From Elmis aenea (lineage: Eukaryota; Arthropoda; Insecta; Coleoptera; Elmidae), in NCBI GenBank assembly GCA_947652605.1, contig OX393581.1, positions 48,073,924-48,137,923 of the forward strand: a stretch of 64,000 bases of DNA, written 5' to 3'. Positions 44,738-56,422 of the stretch are shown here, piece by piece. Below the pieces are notes generated by a model. That model searched no databases and was not told where the DNA came from. It worked only from the letters and a program-made list of their open reading frames with translations. The translations under genes and the position numbers were made by a program. Each line of letters opens with the position of its first letter. Positions within the stretch are counted from its first letter, which is position 1.

Positions 44738-44920
44738 CTGGGTGTTCCATTTAAAAAAAACAAAGTGACGTTTCGATGTGCAAAAACAAAACTGTATAGT
44801 TAAAAATAATTTAAGGTTATGTAGTACATTACTGCAAACAACTTTTATATAAAACTTTTTTTTTGTAAAGTTGTCAAAAGACGAAATATTGATCCGTTAT
44901 GTTACTTTTTGTACACCTTG
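44738..44920 (-). repeat. Repeat family C, inverted copy
   Basis: It runs from CTGGGTGTTCCATTT to GTACACCTTG-TA, the reverse complement of 10764-10950. With the fragment at 43130 it brackets the SINE, the CAGGGTGGCC repeat and the hAT. Confidence 0.8.
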
Positions 44921-46046
44921 TATTTCATTATTATTGTGAGTATTTAAATACATAATCCCAGCGAAATTTTTGTTTAAAATTCGGATGCCTGTACAGGCAT
45001 AAAAAATTATTTTTATTCTTTTCACATGCATAAAAATATCTGTAATGTTTCCCATTTAATTAAATCTTCATCTTCCAGAACTGCGCCCAGAAATAACAAC
45101 AATGGAATCGCATCAAAAGCCATGTAACTCCCAGCGAACGTGTTGTTTATCAAAAACAAAATATAATTCGGTCCGAATAACATTATAAAATACGTTATGT
45201 AATTAAAATTTTCACAAAAACCCAGCGGTACGAATTAGGTAATTATATTAATATGTGTGTATTAATAGCCCGTTCGTAATATGAGAAATCTAGTAAGTAA
45301 CCTTCAAGGTAGCTAACATTATTTTTTAGTGTACAGACCTCGCTAAATATTTGCCATACTCAAGGTTGGACAGCTCAGACAAACCACCGAAGAAATAAAT
45401 AGGCGGCGAACAAGAGATATGTGTCAAATTTAACCTTGATCAAAGATATGGATTTTGATTCAAATCTCAACAACGGTAGCTTGATTTATAGGTACTTCCT
45501 TACAGTAACGTAACGAACTTCATTTTTTTTGCTTATAGTACATTCATATTTATTATACAGGGTGATTGAAATTCGAGCTTATTATAATAGCTAGAGTATT
45601 GGTTTAAATTCGGTAAGAAAGAAGTTGAAAACACTATTTTTGATTAGATACTAAAAATTAATTTACATATCCACAACATATTTTCTAATAACTAACATTA
45701 TGTATCAAACAAATGATATTTTAAAGTAAATTAATTTAAGTAATCTAAAACTGCCAGAAACTTACGTCAATACTCAATACTAACGAAATCACAAAAAAAA
45801 ATTAATTCATTATTTAACTTTCTAGCAAATTATAGACTAGTTATCGCCCAAGGTATCAAGAGATTATATATCTAAAACTGCTACTATGGTTAATGATGCC
45901 ATCAAAAGGCAACACCAGTTGACTAACGCCCTCCAACAACCTGCTATTAGCACAACGCACTTTTTTTAGATACGGGATAGCTTTAAAAAAAATCAGCAAT
46001 TTCTTTATTTTACATAAACAAGTAGCCTTCAAAATATTTTTCTTGG
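44921..46046. other. Intergenic, no gene recognised
   Basis: ATACAGGGTGATTGAAATTC at about 45557 is a further CAGGGTG terminus whose right end I could not place. No coding signal. Confidence 0.45.
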
Positions 46047-46432
46047 GCAACTAAATATTTCTACAACCACTATTGTAAATTACTCTTACCGTACAGCCTG
46101 CATGCATAGCAAGTGGGTCCTTACGCACGGTAAGCAAAAAGCACAGTTTTTTAAAGAAATGATCAAAGTAGACTAACGTCAAACACTTCCTGCATGCCTA
46201 GTAAGTGAGTTATAATGCACGGTAAGCAAAACGCACACTTGTCTAGAAACGTCAAAGTAGGCTTACGTCAAAATTAACAAGACAACGTAATTACAAATGT
46301 GTATATTAGCCAAAAAGCCGATAAAATCGTAGGTATTATGTGATCGTAGAAAAAGTAAGCTACATAATACGAGTTGTAAAGCAATATGCTTCTTACAACT
46401 CTTGTTATGTAATTAATATACTATTACCAACC
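46047..46432. repeat. 400-bp repeat, copy 2
   Basis: Co-linear with 9683-10085 but lacks the GC-rich 47-bp block present there at 9995-10041. Confidence 0.75.
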
Positions 46433-46445
46433 TCCACAAAAGCTA

Positions 46446-46740
46446 TTACATTCCTGGCACCCATTCTTTGAATGCTTTTTTAGTTCGAATTATTCTCTCT
46501 GCAATGATCTACACAAGCATCGACATTATCAACACATGGTTTCAAGACAACTCAACGAAGAGAATGACACTGGCGGTAGTCCTAATCACTACGACTGATC
46601 AAGATAACTTTCTGAACAAGATCATTCTCACGTTAAATCTGCGTTTAAAGGAGAGCGATTAAGGAACGCTAAGAATCCCATCCTGAATGAAAAAAAAAAC
46701 TGAAGAAGTATTCAAAGAATGGGTTTCAGGAATGCTTCCA
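46446..46740. repeat. Inverted repeat with arms of about 35 bp
   Basis: CATTCCTGGCACCCATTCTT at about 46452-46471 complements GAATGGGTTTCAGGAATG at about 46717-46734, and the homology continues through TTGAATGCTTTTTTAGT. Content between the arms is unknown. The 74-codon frame 46687-46911 partly overlaps the right arm and is not recognised. Confidence 0.6.
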
Positions 46741-47119
46741 GAAGCTTTGCGGACGTTAGCAAAATTATGTAGCCCAAGGACTATTTTGAAGGAAATGTTG
46801 CATAATAGTGGTACCGTTTCTGTTTTATATAAAATAATGGAACACCAGCAACTTTTTGAAGTCACCATGTATATTGAAAATCAGTTGAGAATAGGTTATT
46901 TTATAATTTAAGAAATCAGTCCTGTTCCTAAAAGATTTTACAACTGTAGAAGTTGTTTCTCTTGTAGTACGTTTAATAATGTATCAACGCACAGGTAGGG
47001 TTTTTCGGATCCGGGTACCCGGATTCGGATTCGCCGAATCCTACAGCAAATATTCGGATTCGACATTCGGTCTAAGATTCGACGAATCTCGGATTAGGTC
47101 TCATTAATGCTACCACAAC

Positions 47120-47499
47120 TTCAGAGAAAATACTTAATTTTGCAACAAATATTACGAAACGATTGTTTGACGGAGAAGACAAAAATGAAGAAACAGAGCA
47201 TTCAACAGAGGGTGATTGCGGGATATTGCAGATGACGTTCAGTTGTTAACGATGGAAGAAGAGCTTAATCATATATTGGAAACGGTAAAATGCCTTATAT
47301 TACCAAAGTCTCAAGAAAAATTTGCCTACTTAAAAAAAATGCATTATTTTCAAATGCCAAAATTAGAACGAACTATTTAGAAAAAGTATATCGAGCAATC
47401 ATAAAAATTAAACCAAGGTCAACCAATTCAGAGAGAACTTCTCTGAAGCTGAAGCAAAAAAATAACCTTGATTTTTATCTTGATTTTGCATTTTTTTAG
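47120..47499 (+). pseudogene. hAT transposase C-terminal dimerisation-domain relic
   Basis: SEKILNFATNITKRLFDGED and NEETEHSTEGD (47118-47210) precede, after frame changes, LEKVYRAIIKIKPRSTNSER (47368-47427), the hallmark of the hAT C-terminal dimerisation domain (LxxxYxAIxxIxPTSxNSER). The LDFYLDFAFF end corresponds to the final helix. The serine-rich stretch usually following NSER is missing. The catalytic core is deleted. Confidence 0.75.
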
Positions 47500-47584
47500 G
47501 TTATTTCGCTTATTTTTGAAAATAGACATACAAAATATTATATCATTGTAAAGAGAAAAAAATAATCTTTAAATCAGTCATCAC

Positions 47585-47938
47585 CTACTACGATTGCCAT
47601 TTAAAAAAAAGTTGTTTTGTCAAATATCTCGCACGGTATTTCATAAAAAAAAAATCTGACTGTTGCCATCTTATAGCAAACCAAATCTACAAAACTTTTT
47701 TCCTTTGGCGTTTTTGTGTATTCGCAACAATAGCCGAGATATTTAAGTTTAAAAATTTTGATCAATTTCGGTTTTTTCGTTATATTACGCAAGCCATGGA
47801 ATTTTTAAACAAAACAAGATCTGGTTTAAAATACACCCCTAAATAGCTAACTTTTGTCCCATTTGATCAACCTTGTATTTTCATTATTTACGGAGATAGC
47901 AATAGTGTCCCATAGAAAAGTGAAACACCCTGTATACT
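47585..47938 (-). repeat. CAGGGTG-type repeat nested in hAT
   Basis: The right end is GAAACACCCTG-TATACT. Inward are TTTTGTCAAATATCTCGCA and GCCGAGATATTTAAG. The left end is uncertain. Confidence 0.5.
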
Positions 47939-48289
47939 AATATACTTGTTATTTTACTTCATACTTTAACAATGAAATACAGTGCCATTTTAACTGATTG
48001 AAGGCCGTTTGAATTATTAATATAAACATGAATTAACTTAACACCGTGTTAGTAAAACCCATTGATGCGCTACTGACAAAACTGACAACCGCTGACAAAT
48101 ATTGTAAATCGCCTGTAATTTTAAATTTGCGCGAACTTTAAACACCATACAATAATGTTTATGGCACTACAATTCATTTAATTTTAGAACTGGATTCGGA
48201 TCCGGATTCGGATTCGTAAAATAATCGTGGATTCGATTCGGATTCGTCGAATCCAAAAAGACCGAATCTTCCCAAACCCTACGCACAGG

Positions 48290-48865
48290 TGGAGCTTTTT
48301 AAATATTTTATTGGTCTCGTGTGTTTTTCTTGATGCCACTTTTACCCTAAAATGATACTATTCCGAAGTAAGTATATTAAACTAAAATCAAATAGACATC
48401 TACAAGAGCTTAAATATATTTTGTATGCTCTAAAATTTGTGATAAATAAGTAGTTATCTTTTTGGCGACTTAAATATGTGCAAATAGTGGTAAAACAGTA
48501 CACGCATTTGTAATTAAACTGTTAATAAAACATGATAACCGAGACTAATGTAATCGCTTTCAATCAACACAGCGAAAATCTTCGGACCGCATGTCAAATG
48601 AAGTTGTTGAAATACCCTTGAGCAACAAATTCTTGCGTAGGAGTTACACAATGAACTTGATCTTTTATTGTTTTAAACTATTGTTATGTGCCATGATTAT
48701 TATTTGTTTTAAAGCCATTGTTATGCTTAGCACACACAAAATATGAAACAGCTTAACATTAAAGCCTTGTGTATGTTCTGTGGGAAGCGGTCGACGATGA
48801 TTTTAAAAAAATTGGTAGTGACGAATTGGACAGAAACATCAAAAAATAGAAAGAAGTGGCCCCTG
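48290..48865. other. Intergenic, no gene recognised
   Basis: No supported feature. Confidence 0.4.
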
Positions 48866-49664
48866 TATTTTCTTATGTCATCGAATTCGTTTTTAAGAGA
48901 GCTTTATTTTTTGTTAAGTATGTCCTATACCCAAAACTCATACTTTTCGAGATATCCAACATTTTTGCTTCCAATCGTTATTGAGTGCCGTGGAAATCGA
49001 AAAACTGACTGTTCACTTCACTAACGTCAAAAACTTGTCATTTATTTCTTGAATTATTGCATTTTCACTACAAATTTTACTTTAATAGAGCAAATTGATA
49101 AAGCAATGATTTTTTTATGTTCTATTATTTTATTTTATTTTTTTTGTGGTTTCAATAAATAATTTTTCATTTTTCTTCACGCTCCCTTTGAGGTATTGCG
49201 CGCCCCACAGGTTTAGAAACACTAGTAAAGTTCATAACAATAATAAAATTGATTTGGTTGCCAATTTATTTATTGCTTATGTTATAAGTGAATCCACAAG
49301 GCTATATCTACCCACTATTAGTAATTAAATACACGAAATGGTGAATAAACCATGTCAATTTGCTCTTGTAAAGTAAAATTCATTGTGGAAATGCAATAAT
49401 TCAAGAAATAAATGACAAGTTTTTGACGTTAGTGAAGTGAAAGACAGTTTTTCGATTTCCACGGCACTCTATTTACTTCAATAACGATTAGAAGAAAAAA
49501 AGTCGAATATCACGAAAAGTGTGAGTTTTGTGTATAGGACATACTTAACAAAAAATTAAGCTCTCTTAAAGACGAATTCGATGACATAAGAAAATGCATT
49601 TGAAAAAATTGTGTTACGAGCTTTTGCAAACCATGGAAGTTGCCACCTATTTATGAATACCCTG
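48866..49664. repeat. Foldback family G, arms of about 220 bp
   Basis: CTTATGTCATCGAATTCG, AAGTATGTCCTATACCCAAA and CAAAAACTTGTCATTTATTT in the left arm have exact or near-exact complements in the right arm (49345-49600). The right outer end is ATACCCTG-TA. The left outer end is truncated by about 60 bp. Confidence 0.85.
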
Positions 49665-49924
49665 TATGCGTGATTCAAACTTTTTCATATCGAGCGAATA
49701 GAGCAATGTTTTCTGCATGTCCTTACCAAATTACAACTCTGTACTTCGAATAATAACTTCAGGAGAATTTTTTAAATATAGACTTAGGACCTTGAAAATT
49801 TTTGAAAATTATTTTTATTAGTGACAAGACCGCATAAAAACCTGTAGTATTTTATATTGATGTAAAGCTAAAATAAATGCGGTCAAAAATAGTAAATAAA
49901 AAATGGGGTACTGTATTTGAAATA

Positions 49925-50092
49925 TAAAAGTTGCTATTCGTTCCTGAGAGGTGACTCACCCTGTATATTTAAAAATATTCTGATCGTGTTAAGAAAAAAC
50001 TGTATAAAATAGGGTTTGAATCAACTTTCTATCTCAAACCGTTTAACCACAATCCACCCATTCCGCACTAATGACTCACCCTGTATAAGTTG
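49925..50092. repeat. Two GACTCACCCTGTATA ends in direct orientation
   Basis: GTGACTCACCCTGTATATTT at about 49951 and ATGACTCACCCTGTATAAGT at about 50070 are the outer ends of two further CAGGGTG-type repeats, about 120 bp apart. Confidence 0.6.
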
Positions 50093-51186
50093 TGACAAAA
50101 TTCATATTTATTAATGTCCTTCCGATGGCTTACCATTCCTTGGTTAACATCTTGTAACATGATTTTTAACTTATATTTATTTTAATTTAGATTTACGCTA
50201 GAAACAAGGCCAACTCTAATTGGATTACCAATTTATACACTATCATTTGAAGCTTAGAGTACGAAACAAAATTCGGTTTTAAAATGATTTTGATACCAGA
50301 TACCAAACTATCAGTTGATCACCAACGAATTTTCGTTGATGAGCTTTTAATATGCGCCATTAAATGTCGTTTAACATCTACTAAATAGCTTTTTGCAAAT
50401 TATTACGCGTTAACAATTTTTTTGGAAGTCATAAGAAAATAGACAACAATTCCTGTGCTTATAAAAGAGACGCACAAATTTTGCTTTACCATACATAGCC
50501 AAATTGAAGACAACATTTAAATGTAATCAAGATTTCGAAATGTTTTTTTGTGAATTACAATTCGGTACCAAGCACAATTTCACATGAATGGCCTTGTACA
50601 TGAAGTATGAGTTTATAATAGTTAACGATGAGTAATATAATGAATTATTACTAGTTGACTTTAATTGTGATGAAGCCTGTTGGAACATCTAATAGATAAA
50701 AAAAGCTACATCAAATATCTTCACATTAATATATAAAGAAACTAAGTATACATGTCTGTATTTATTTGGGAGTAAAGTGACCTTTAAAAAGCTTTGAAAA
50801 ACACAAAACTTTTAGAGTACCAATCTCTAGTTGCAACAGCGGAAAACTTTATAAATTAAATCAACTTAACAATAGTGACCTAGTTACCTTTACCCGAGAC
50901 AGACCTACGCCAACTACCAACTGCGTAGGCCTTCTGTATTATAATAAATATTAAATACTCATAAATTAGACGATTTTACGTGGGTTTATAACTATAGTTT
51001 GTTTATATTTTTATTGAATTTACACATGCCGTTTATTTTATATTATATAGCTTTTTAGTTCTGTCAACAGTCATCGTGAAACTCCATTTAATCAATTGAT
51101 ACTACTTATGTCAACAGGGCCGCACAAGTTGTTACACCCTTGTCTCTCCAATTTTCATTTGTTTGTACCCTCGATAGAATTTTTAA
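50093..51186. other. Intergenic, no gene recognised
   Basis: Unique AT-rich sequence. Confidence 0.45.
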
Positions 51187-51561
51187 TGCATCCATTGCAA
51201 AAATTCCAGGATGAATTCCAAGGTTTCTTCTATGCATAGTCTAAATTTACGCGTTTTCTCTTCAAAAATGGCGGCGGTAGATAATATTAAGCATCACGAA
51301 GAAAATCAAAAATTTTTCAAAAAAGTCCAAAAATCTAGAAAACGACTGCACTTAGGTATGGGGAATGCTATCAAAAGTCCGTCTAAAATAACGTGTTAAA
51401 ACGCAATAAAAAATAGACCATTGTATTTGAAATAAGAAAGTAGACGTCAACTTCCGGTAATTCCGGAAGTGTCGCCATCTTCAAAATATTTTCATTAAAC
51501 AGATCAATACCCTCTTTCATTCTACATATTTTTTAATGTCCGGTCCCAATCAATCACCCTG
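51187..51561 (-). repeat. CAGGGTG repeat family E, copy 2
   Basis: Reverse complement of 41114-41500. Shared blocks are GACGTCAACTTCCGGTAATT, ATTTTTTAATGTCCGGTCCC and ATCAATCACCCTG-TA. An ATG frame (51211-51399) lies inside and is a repeat translation. Confidence 0.8.
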
Positions 51562-51639
51562 TATATTTACAAGTAAATGAAACAGTGTTTTGCTAGAGTT
51601 AAGAAAGTCCAAAATATTTAACGATCTATCTTTTTCTTT

Positions 51640-51721
51640 GCTTATGAGTAACTCTGGCGCCCTCGCATCGTGGCGCCCCTAGGCAATTGCCTAGATTTGT
51701 CTAATAGTAAAACCGACCCTG
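51640..51721 (-). repeat. Solo hAT-type terminus
   Basis: Read on the minus strand it begins CAGGGTCGGTTTTACTATTA and continues AGGCAATTGCCTAGGGGCGC, a form common for hAT ends. No partner end was found nearby. Confidence 0.5.
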
Positions 51722-52451
51722 GGCGCAAGTGTACTCACATGTAGAAGTACTGTATTGAAAAATAATGCAATGTTTACTCGTTTAGCAATGTTGAATATTT
51801 TATTATCAACACATTCGTTGTTAAATGTTAACACTCCTCGATTAAAAACTCTTTTCAGTCATACTACACTTATTTAAATTCTAGACTAAGCAAATGCATT
51901 TCCAAGTACTGCTTGAAATAAACATTTATTTGCATATAATGAACATTATAACAATATATCACAGTTTAAGACAACGGGCAGTTAATTACACCGACATTAA
52001 TTAATGAAATGTTTTTACAGTGATCAATTAAAATGCAATAAATCTTAATCCGCATTCATGTTCAAGAGAAAATAAACGCGTGTACGACACCACAGATAGT
52101 CAAAAGAAACTCGTTTAGGCGTGTGTGTAAGCATTTTTAGCAATTATTAAATTCGTTTTTTACAGTAGCCCAACAATAGAAAGTTGAATTGTGAAAGTAA
52201 TGTCACAACAACTCTTAAAACCGTAGGCTGATTGAATATTTTTCGAGTACTACCTACTTGTGCGCGTAGACGACACAAATGTCAACCAGCGACAGCATAA
52301 AATGCAATAAAAAATTGCTAGAAAACACTATTTTAACGCTCTCTTGATATCGAAACAAATGTTTTTGTGTAAATATGCAAGAGTGATCAATTTTTGTATT
52401 GTACGAGTTTTGCTGCATTTACAACGTTCAGGCAACTAAAAGCTCTTTATA
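51722..52451. other. Intergenic, no gene recognised
   Basis: No supported feature. Confidence 0.45.
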
Positions 52452-53192
52452 CAGTGTGTCCAAAAGGAATGGAATATGCTATATATCTCAGTAAATATCC
52501 ACTTTAGGGCAAAATTGTATAAAAGTTGTTTGGTACTTAGTTTTCCACCATAAGACAAAATTTAAATATATTTTTTTCAAATGACAAACGCGCAATGAAA
52601 AACGATTGATTTTTTTTAAATGGCAATGTACCCCTATATTATATTCATTTGATGGAAGATTTTTTTCTCTTTTCAATGATGGGGTCACCTTAAAATTAAT
52701 TTTATGCTAAGAGGCCGGATAATATCAAAAATTTAAAAGATCTTATTCGAGAAATTACACCTGAAATGGTTGGGAATGTTATAAACGGGTTTAAAAGCCG
52801 AGTTTATCATTGCCAAGCTGTAAATGGTTCACAGTTTGAACACTTATTATAGATTTCGTCAAAAAAATTTAGTTTTGATGATGTTTTTGTTAGAAATAAA
52901 TACTAATCAATTAAAATAATTTTTGCGTTTTTCTCAAAAAGTAAGGGTACTAAAGTTTTGCATCATTCAAAAGAGAAAAAAATTCTCTATCGAATGAGTA
53001 TAATATGGGGGTATCTTGTCATTTAAAAAAATGCAATTGTTTTTCATTACGCTTTTGTTATTCGAAAAAAATAATTTAATTTTGTCTTATGGTGGAAAAC
53101 TAAGTACCAAACAACTTTTATGCAAAAAATTTCTCCCTAAAGTGGATATTTACTGAGATATATGGCATATTCCATTACTTTTGGACACACTG
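52452..53192. repeat. Foldback family F, about 740 bp
   Basis: CAGTGTGTCCAAAAGGAATG at the left complements the right end. AAGTTGTTTGGTACTTAGTT, TCCACCATAAGACAAAAT and CCCCTATATTATA are also mirrored on the right. The loop (about 52690-52940) includes a short frame reading EITPEMVGNVINGFKSR, like the C-terminus of a Tc1/mariner-type transposase. Confidence 0.88.
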
Positions 53193-54001
53193 TGTGTCGT
53201 ACAAGTAAACGCACTACAAATTTGTTTAAAGTAAATTAATTCCATAAACACGTAGGATCGCAAAACATTGATACTTTGCGAGTTGGTGTAGCATGAAAAA
53301 TTGCAAGATAAAATGCAAGATATCAAGACTGCACGAAAACCACACAACTCGTGTGAACACAAAAGCAATTACCGTTCTGCAATTACATTTATAAAGCCAA
53401 TTAAACTAAGAAATTATTTAGTTTTTGTTTACTTTAAAAGACTGAAGACAGCATTCCGTAACTCTATTAGTTGCATTTCAGCACCGATTACACACGCAAA
53501 AAAATCTGAAAAGATTTTGCGTAAAAAGACCAAAGAGACCAAAAATGTACTACTGATATTCAATAATTTTTGCAAATTATGCTGGAATACAGGTATTAAT
53601 GTCGGTTTAAAACAGTTGTATTAATTTTGAGGACTCAAAATACATGTATTGTGTAATGTAATACATTAACATATGTATAAAACATAAACATAAATCTATA
53701 CAACAAATATAAAGATAGTTATATAAGTTTGGTTGTTCGCGCATTCTTCTTTTCATTTACCTCTAAATTAGATAATACAGTTTTGGATTGCGTCTGTATG
53801 TTAGGGAATTTTTTAAATTGGCTGGCGTTTCGTTAGTACAAAAATTCAATGTAGTGTATAATTCCTCAGATACTGGCGAGGTTTTTCTTCATGTCAATCT
53901 CAACTCGAATTTTTTAATATCACTTTTTTGTAGGAGAACATTTGAGTATCTTAATAACGCTTCGAATATTTTAAATTTTTGCATTCATCGTTTTATGGTG
54001 A
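53193..54001. other. Intergenic, no gene recognised
   Basis: Open frames of 72-107 codons occur on both strands (53150-53624, 53788-54090) without motifs. None is called. Confidence 0.4.
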
Positions 54002-54228
54002 TCACTGATCAGGATCATTATTTTCAGGATTTAGTAAATAATTGCACCCCTCCAAAAAGCCTAAATCACTATCCGCATGTAAAATTGTAAAACGTTTACC
54101 CTTATACTTAATTTTGCTATTATTACTCTTTATATCAGATGCATGTGCCCACTGACGAATTTGAGATAAAAATTTACCGCGTTTGTATTTAACATTTTCT
54201 AAATTGTCTCGTCCTTTTTTACATTTAC
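54002..54228 (-). pseudogene. Unidentified protein-coding remnant, broken by a MITE
   Basis: On the minus strand an open frame of about 75 codons reads KKGRDNLENVKYKRGKFL, SQIRQWAHASDIKSNNSK, KIKYKGKRFTILHADSDLG and FLEGCNYLLNPENNDPDQ, then TGA at 54004-54002. It has a Lys-rich, protein-like composition, no ATG, and starts where the MITE at 54232 cuts it. It could be an exon or transposon fragment; I do not recognise the family. Confidence 0.4.
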
Positions 54229-54231
54229 ATT

Positions 54232-54472
54232 AAATATATTCGACAATTTGGAATAAATTAGGTCATTTGTAAACTCTGGATTATCTTTTTTTATATTCTT
54301 TATAACATTTTACAATACTTTTCTTTTGGCATTTTTAATTTGCAAGTTGCAACACAGCTTTAGAATGTAGGTAACTAAAATGTCATATTGTCTTTTGGAA
54401 ATGCCAACATGACAAAACTAAAACACAGCCTACTTTAATGTATAATAAAAGTAAACAGAGTATACTTAACAC
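54232..54472. mobile_element. TA-flanked MITE, copy 2, left end missing
   Basis: ATTCGACAATTTGGAATAAA and GGTCATTTGTAAACTCTGG match 37140-37190. The right end AAAGTAAACAGAGTA is intact. Confidence 0.8.
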
Positions 54473-55071
54473 AATTACTGCAGCAAACAATGGATAGTGT
54501 TTAATTTTTTTTTTTAATAGACCGAGCAAACCAAACGACTTCCAAAATTATTTATGAGGCAAAGTACGGTTTACTTCAAAGAGGTGATGAAAATTATTGT
54601 ACCTCCTACTTGAAAAGTGGGAGCAGCTTTGTAAAGGAATGAATGGGCTTTGAAATTTTGAAGTGTGTCAAATAAGTACCTTTTATTCGATTTTATTGCT
54701 CTTTCTATACAGTTCATTTAAATCGTCCATTAATCTTCTTAGAGTCGTTCAAAGTTTGCGCTTCTTTTCAAACCATTGTTTTTTATTTCACTCGATTTTG
54801 TTTATTATTTTTACTGCCTTTAAAAACGATAATAGAAACAAAAAAAATCGTTCTAACCTCTCACCTTTTGTTGTCAAACAACATATCCCCTTCTGTGTTG
54901 TTTGCCTTTAATAAAAAAAACACAATAGAATGCGCCTTATTTCAAAAGGTAGGTATATTTAACATCTACGGTAAACTAATTTAAGTTTTTAATTGTTTAA
55001 TTTAATAATACTATAGGTGAAGGTGTGCCGTAAATGTAGTTACAGATGCAAAATAAACATTGAACAGGATA
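54473..55071. other. Intergenic, no gene recognised
   Basis: No supported feature. Confidence 0.4.
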
Positions 55072-55079
55072 GTCTGTAC

Positions 55080-56414
55080 CTGGGCCGGCCCTAGTAAGCG
55101 CGGGGCCCAACGCAAAGACATGCTGCGGGCCCCCCCACCCCACAAAAAAATTATTTATACAATATCATACTAACAATTTATTTTTGTAATAAAATTTTGA
55201 ACAAACAAGCTAAAATATTATAACAAATATAACAAAACATAAAATTTGGCAAATTGACTATGAACGAAGGAAAACAAAACAACTCGTATTTTTATAAACG
55301 AAATAGAAACTCAATTAAAATTAATCTTTCTAAATTTTGCTTCCGGAAAATCTTTTAATAGGTTGTCGAAGTCCATCTCCCTCATGACTTCACTTTCAAT
55401 TGACGTAATTGCGAGTGAATTTAAGTGAATACGTTTTAATTAATTTTAATTTTTAAAAACTTCTTTCGACCGCAGAGACTGTTACCGGTACAGTAAGAAG
55501 ACCCTTAAGTGCAATAAATAAATTTGGAAACGAGGTTGGACGATTATTACCAAATATTTAGGTATATTTAAAAGAAGAACAACTTTGTGGAATAGTTAAT
55601 TTTAAAGCTTCTATTTCTTCCGCCAACATGAATCCATTTAAATCCACCGATTCGCCGTGTTTTAAAGCAATTTGTAAATGAGCAGCAGATTTTAATGTAG
55701 TCCCTTTGGATTTATTGTGAAATGTCCATAAAAAACTAAATAAATCTATGGTCTCTTTAAATTGTTTAAATCGAGGTTGAAGAGACTGCAATGTTTTATC
55801 TAACACTTGATTAAAACAGTTTATTTTGTATGCTTCCTTTGAATCAACAACAGGGTCGTCTGAGGACTCGTATGCAAATTTCCTTTTGCGTTTCCGTAAA
55901 CGTTTCAACCAGAATTGTGGAACAACATCTAAATCTTTTGCAAGATCATTTGCACCGATTAATACATCTTTAAAACCTTTTTCTCGGTACACTTCTAGCC
56001 ATTTGCACAATTTTTCAAAAGTGAGTATTCCCGAAGGCAAATCTGAGGTTTCACTTTGTAATTCTTTGCTTACCAAGTTCACTTGGAAAAGCAAATAATG
56101 CCAGAAAACCAAAAGATACCAAGAATTTGTAATCTTTCATTTGAGTAGCCAAAGATTCCGCTTCACTTTTTGCGTTTCCGTAAACGTTTCAACTGGAATT
56201 ATTTCACGAAAGCTTTTGTTAATTGATTTGATGATAATATTTGATAAATAATCTAGGTATTATATATTACTGTGGCATACTTTATTTATTAAGTTTAGTA
56301 TTTCACTATTGAACAATAACTTTTTTTAGTGATATGATAAAGAATTGCTTTTTGTTTTTTTAGCGCGGGGCCCTAGACGAGGGAATCGGTGGAATGTGGT
56401 TAAGGCCGGCCCTG
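55080..56414 (-). mobile_element. hAT element with perfect 8-bp target duplication
   Basis: GTCTGTAC stands on both sides (55072-55079, 56415-56422). The ends CTGGGCCGGCC and GGCCGGCCCTG are inverted repeats with one mismatch, with GCGCGGGGCCC blocks inward on both sides. It carries a transposase fragment on the minus strand. Confidence 0.93.
55558..56112 (-). pseudogene. hAT transposase fragment, ZMYM1-like middle region
   Basis: An open frame of 184 codons reads VNLVSKELQSETSDL, FEKLCKWLEVYREKGFKDVL, LAKDLDVVPQFWLKRLRKR, FNQVLDKTLQSLQPRFKQFK and GFMLAEEIEALKLT. Helical segments with VN.VSK.LQ and L..RF are typical of the region between the catalytic aspartates and the dimerisation domain in ZMYM1-like hAT proteins. 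N-terminal zinc finger, catalytic LDESTD region and C-terminal domain are absent, so it is a remnant despite the open frame. A 25-bp block (TTGCGTTTCCGTAAACGTTT) recurs at 55885 and 56170, pointing to a rearranged 5' part. Confidence 0.75.
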
Positions 56415-56422
56415 GTCTGTAC

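Larger units (their letters stand above)
46996..48281 (+). mobile_element. hAT element with GGATTCGG-rich ends and perfect target duplication
   Basis: CGCACAGG stands on both sides (46988-46995, 48282-48289). The ends are TAGGGTTT and AAACCCTA, followed inward by clusters of GGATTCGG/TTCGACGAATC motifs (47007-47100 and 48189-48270). The interior carries a transposase C-terminus and a nested CAGGGTG-type repeat (to about 47936, CACCCTG-TA). Confidence 0.93.

Noticed and set aside
46687..46911. 74-codon frame beginning EEVFKEWVSGMLPEAL
   Set aside because: Partly built from an inverted repeat arm; no recognised family.
53301..53624. 107-codon plus-strand frame
   Set aside because: Overlaps another frame on the opposite strand, no family resemblance, no gene signals.
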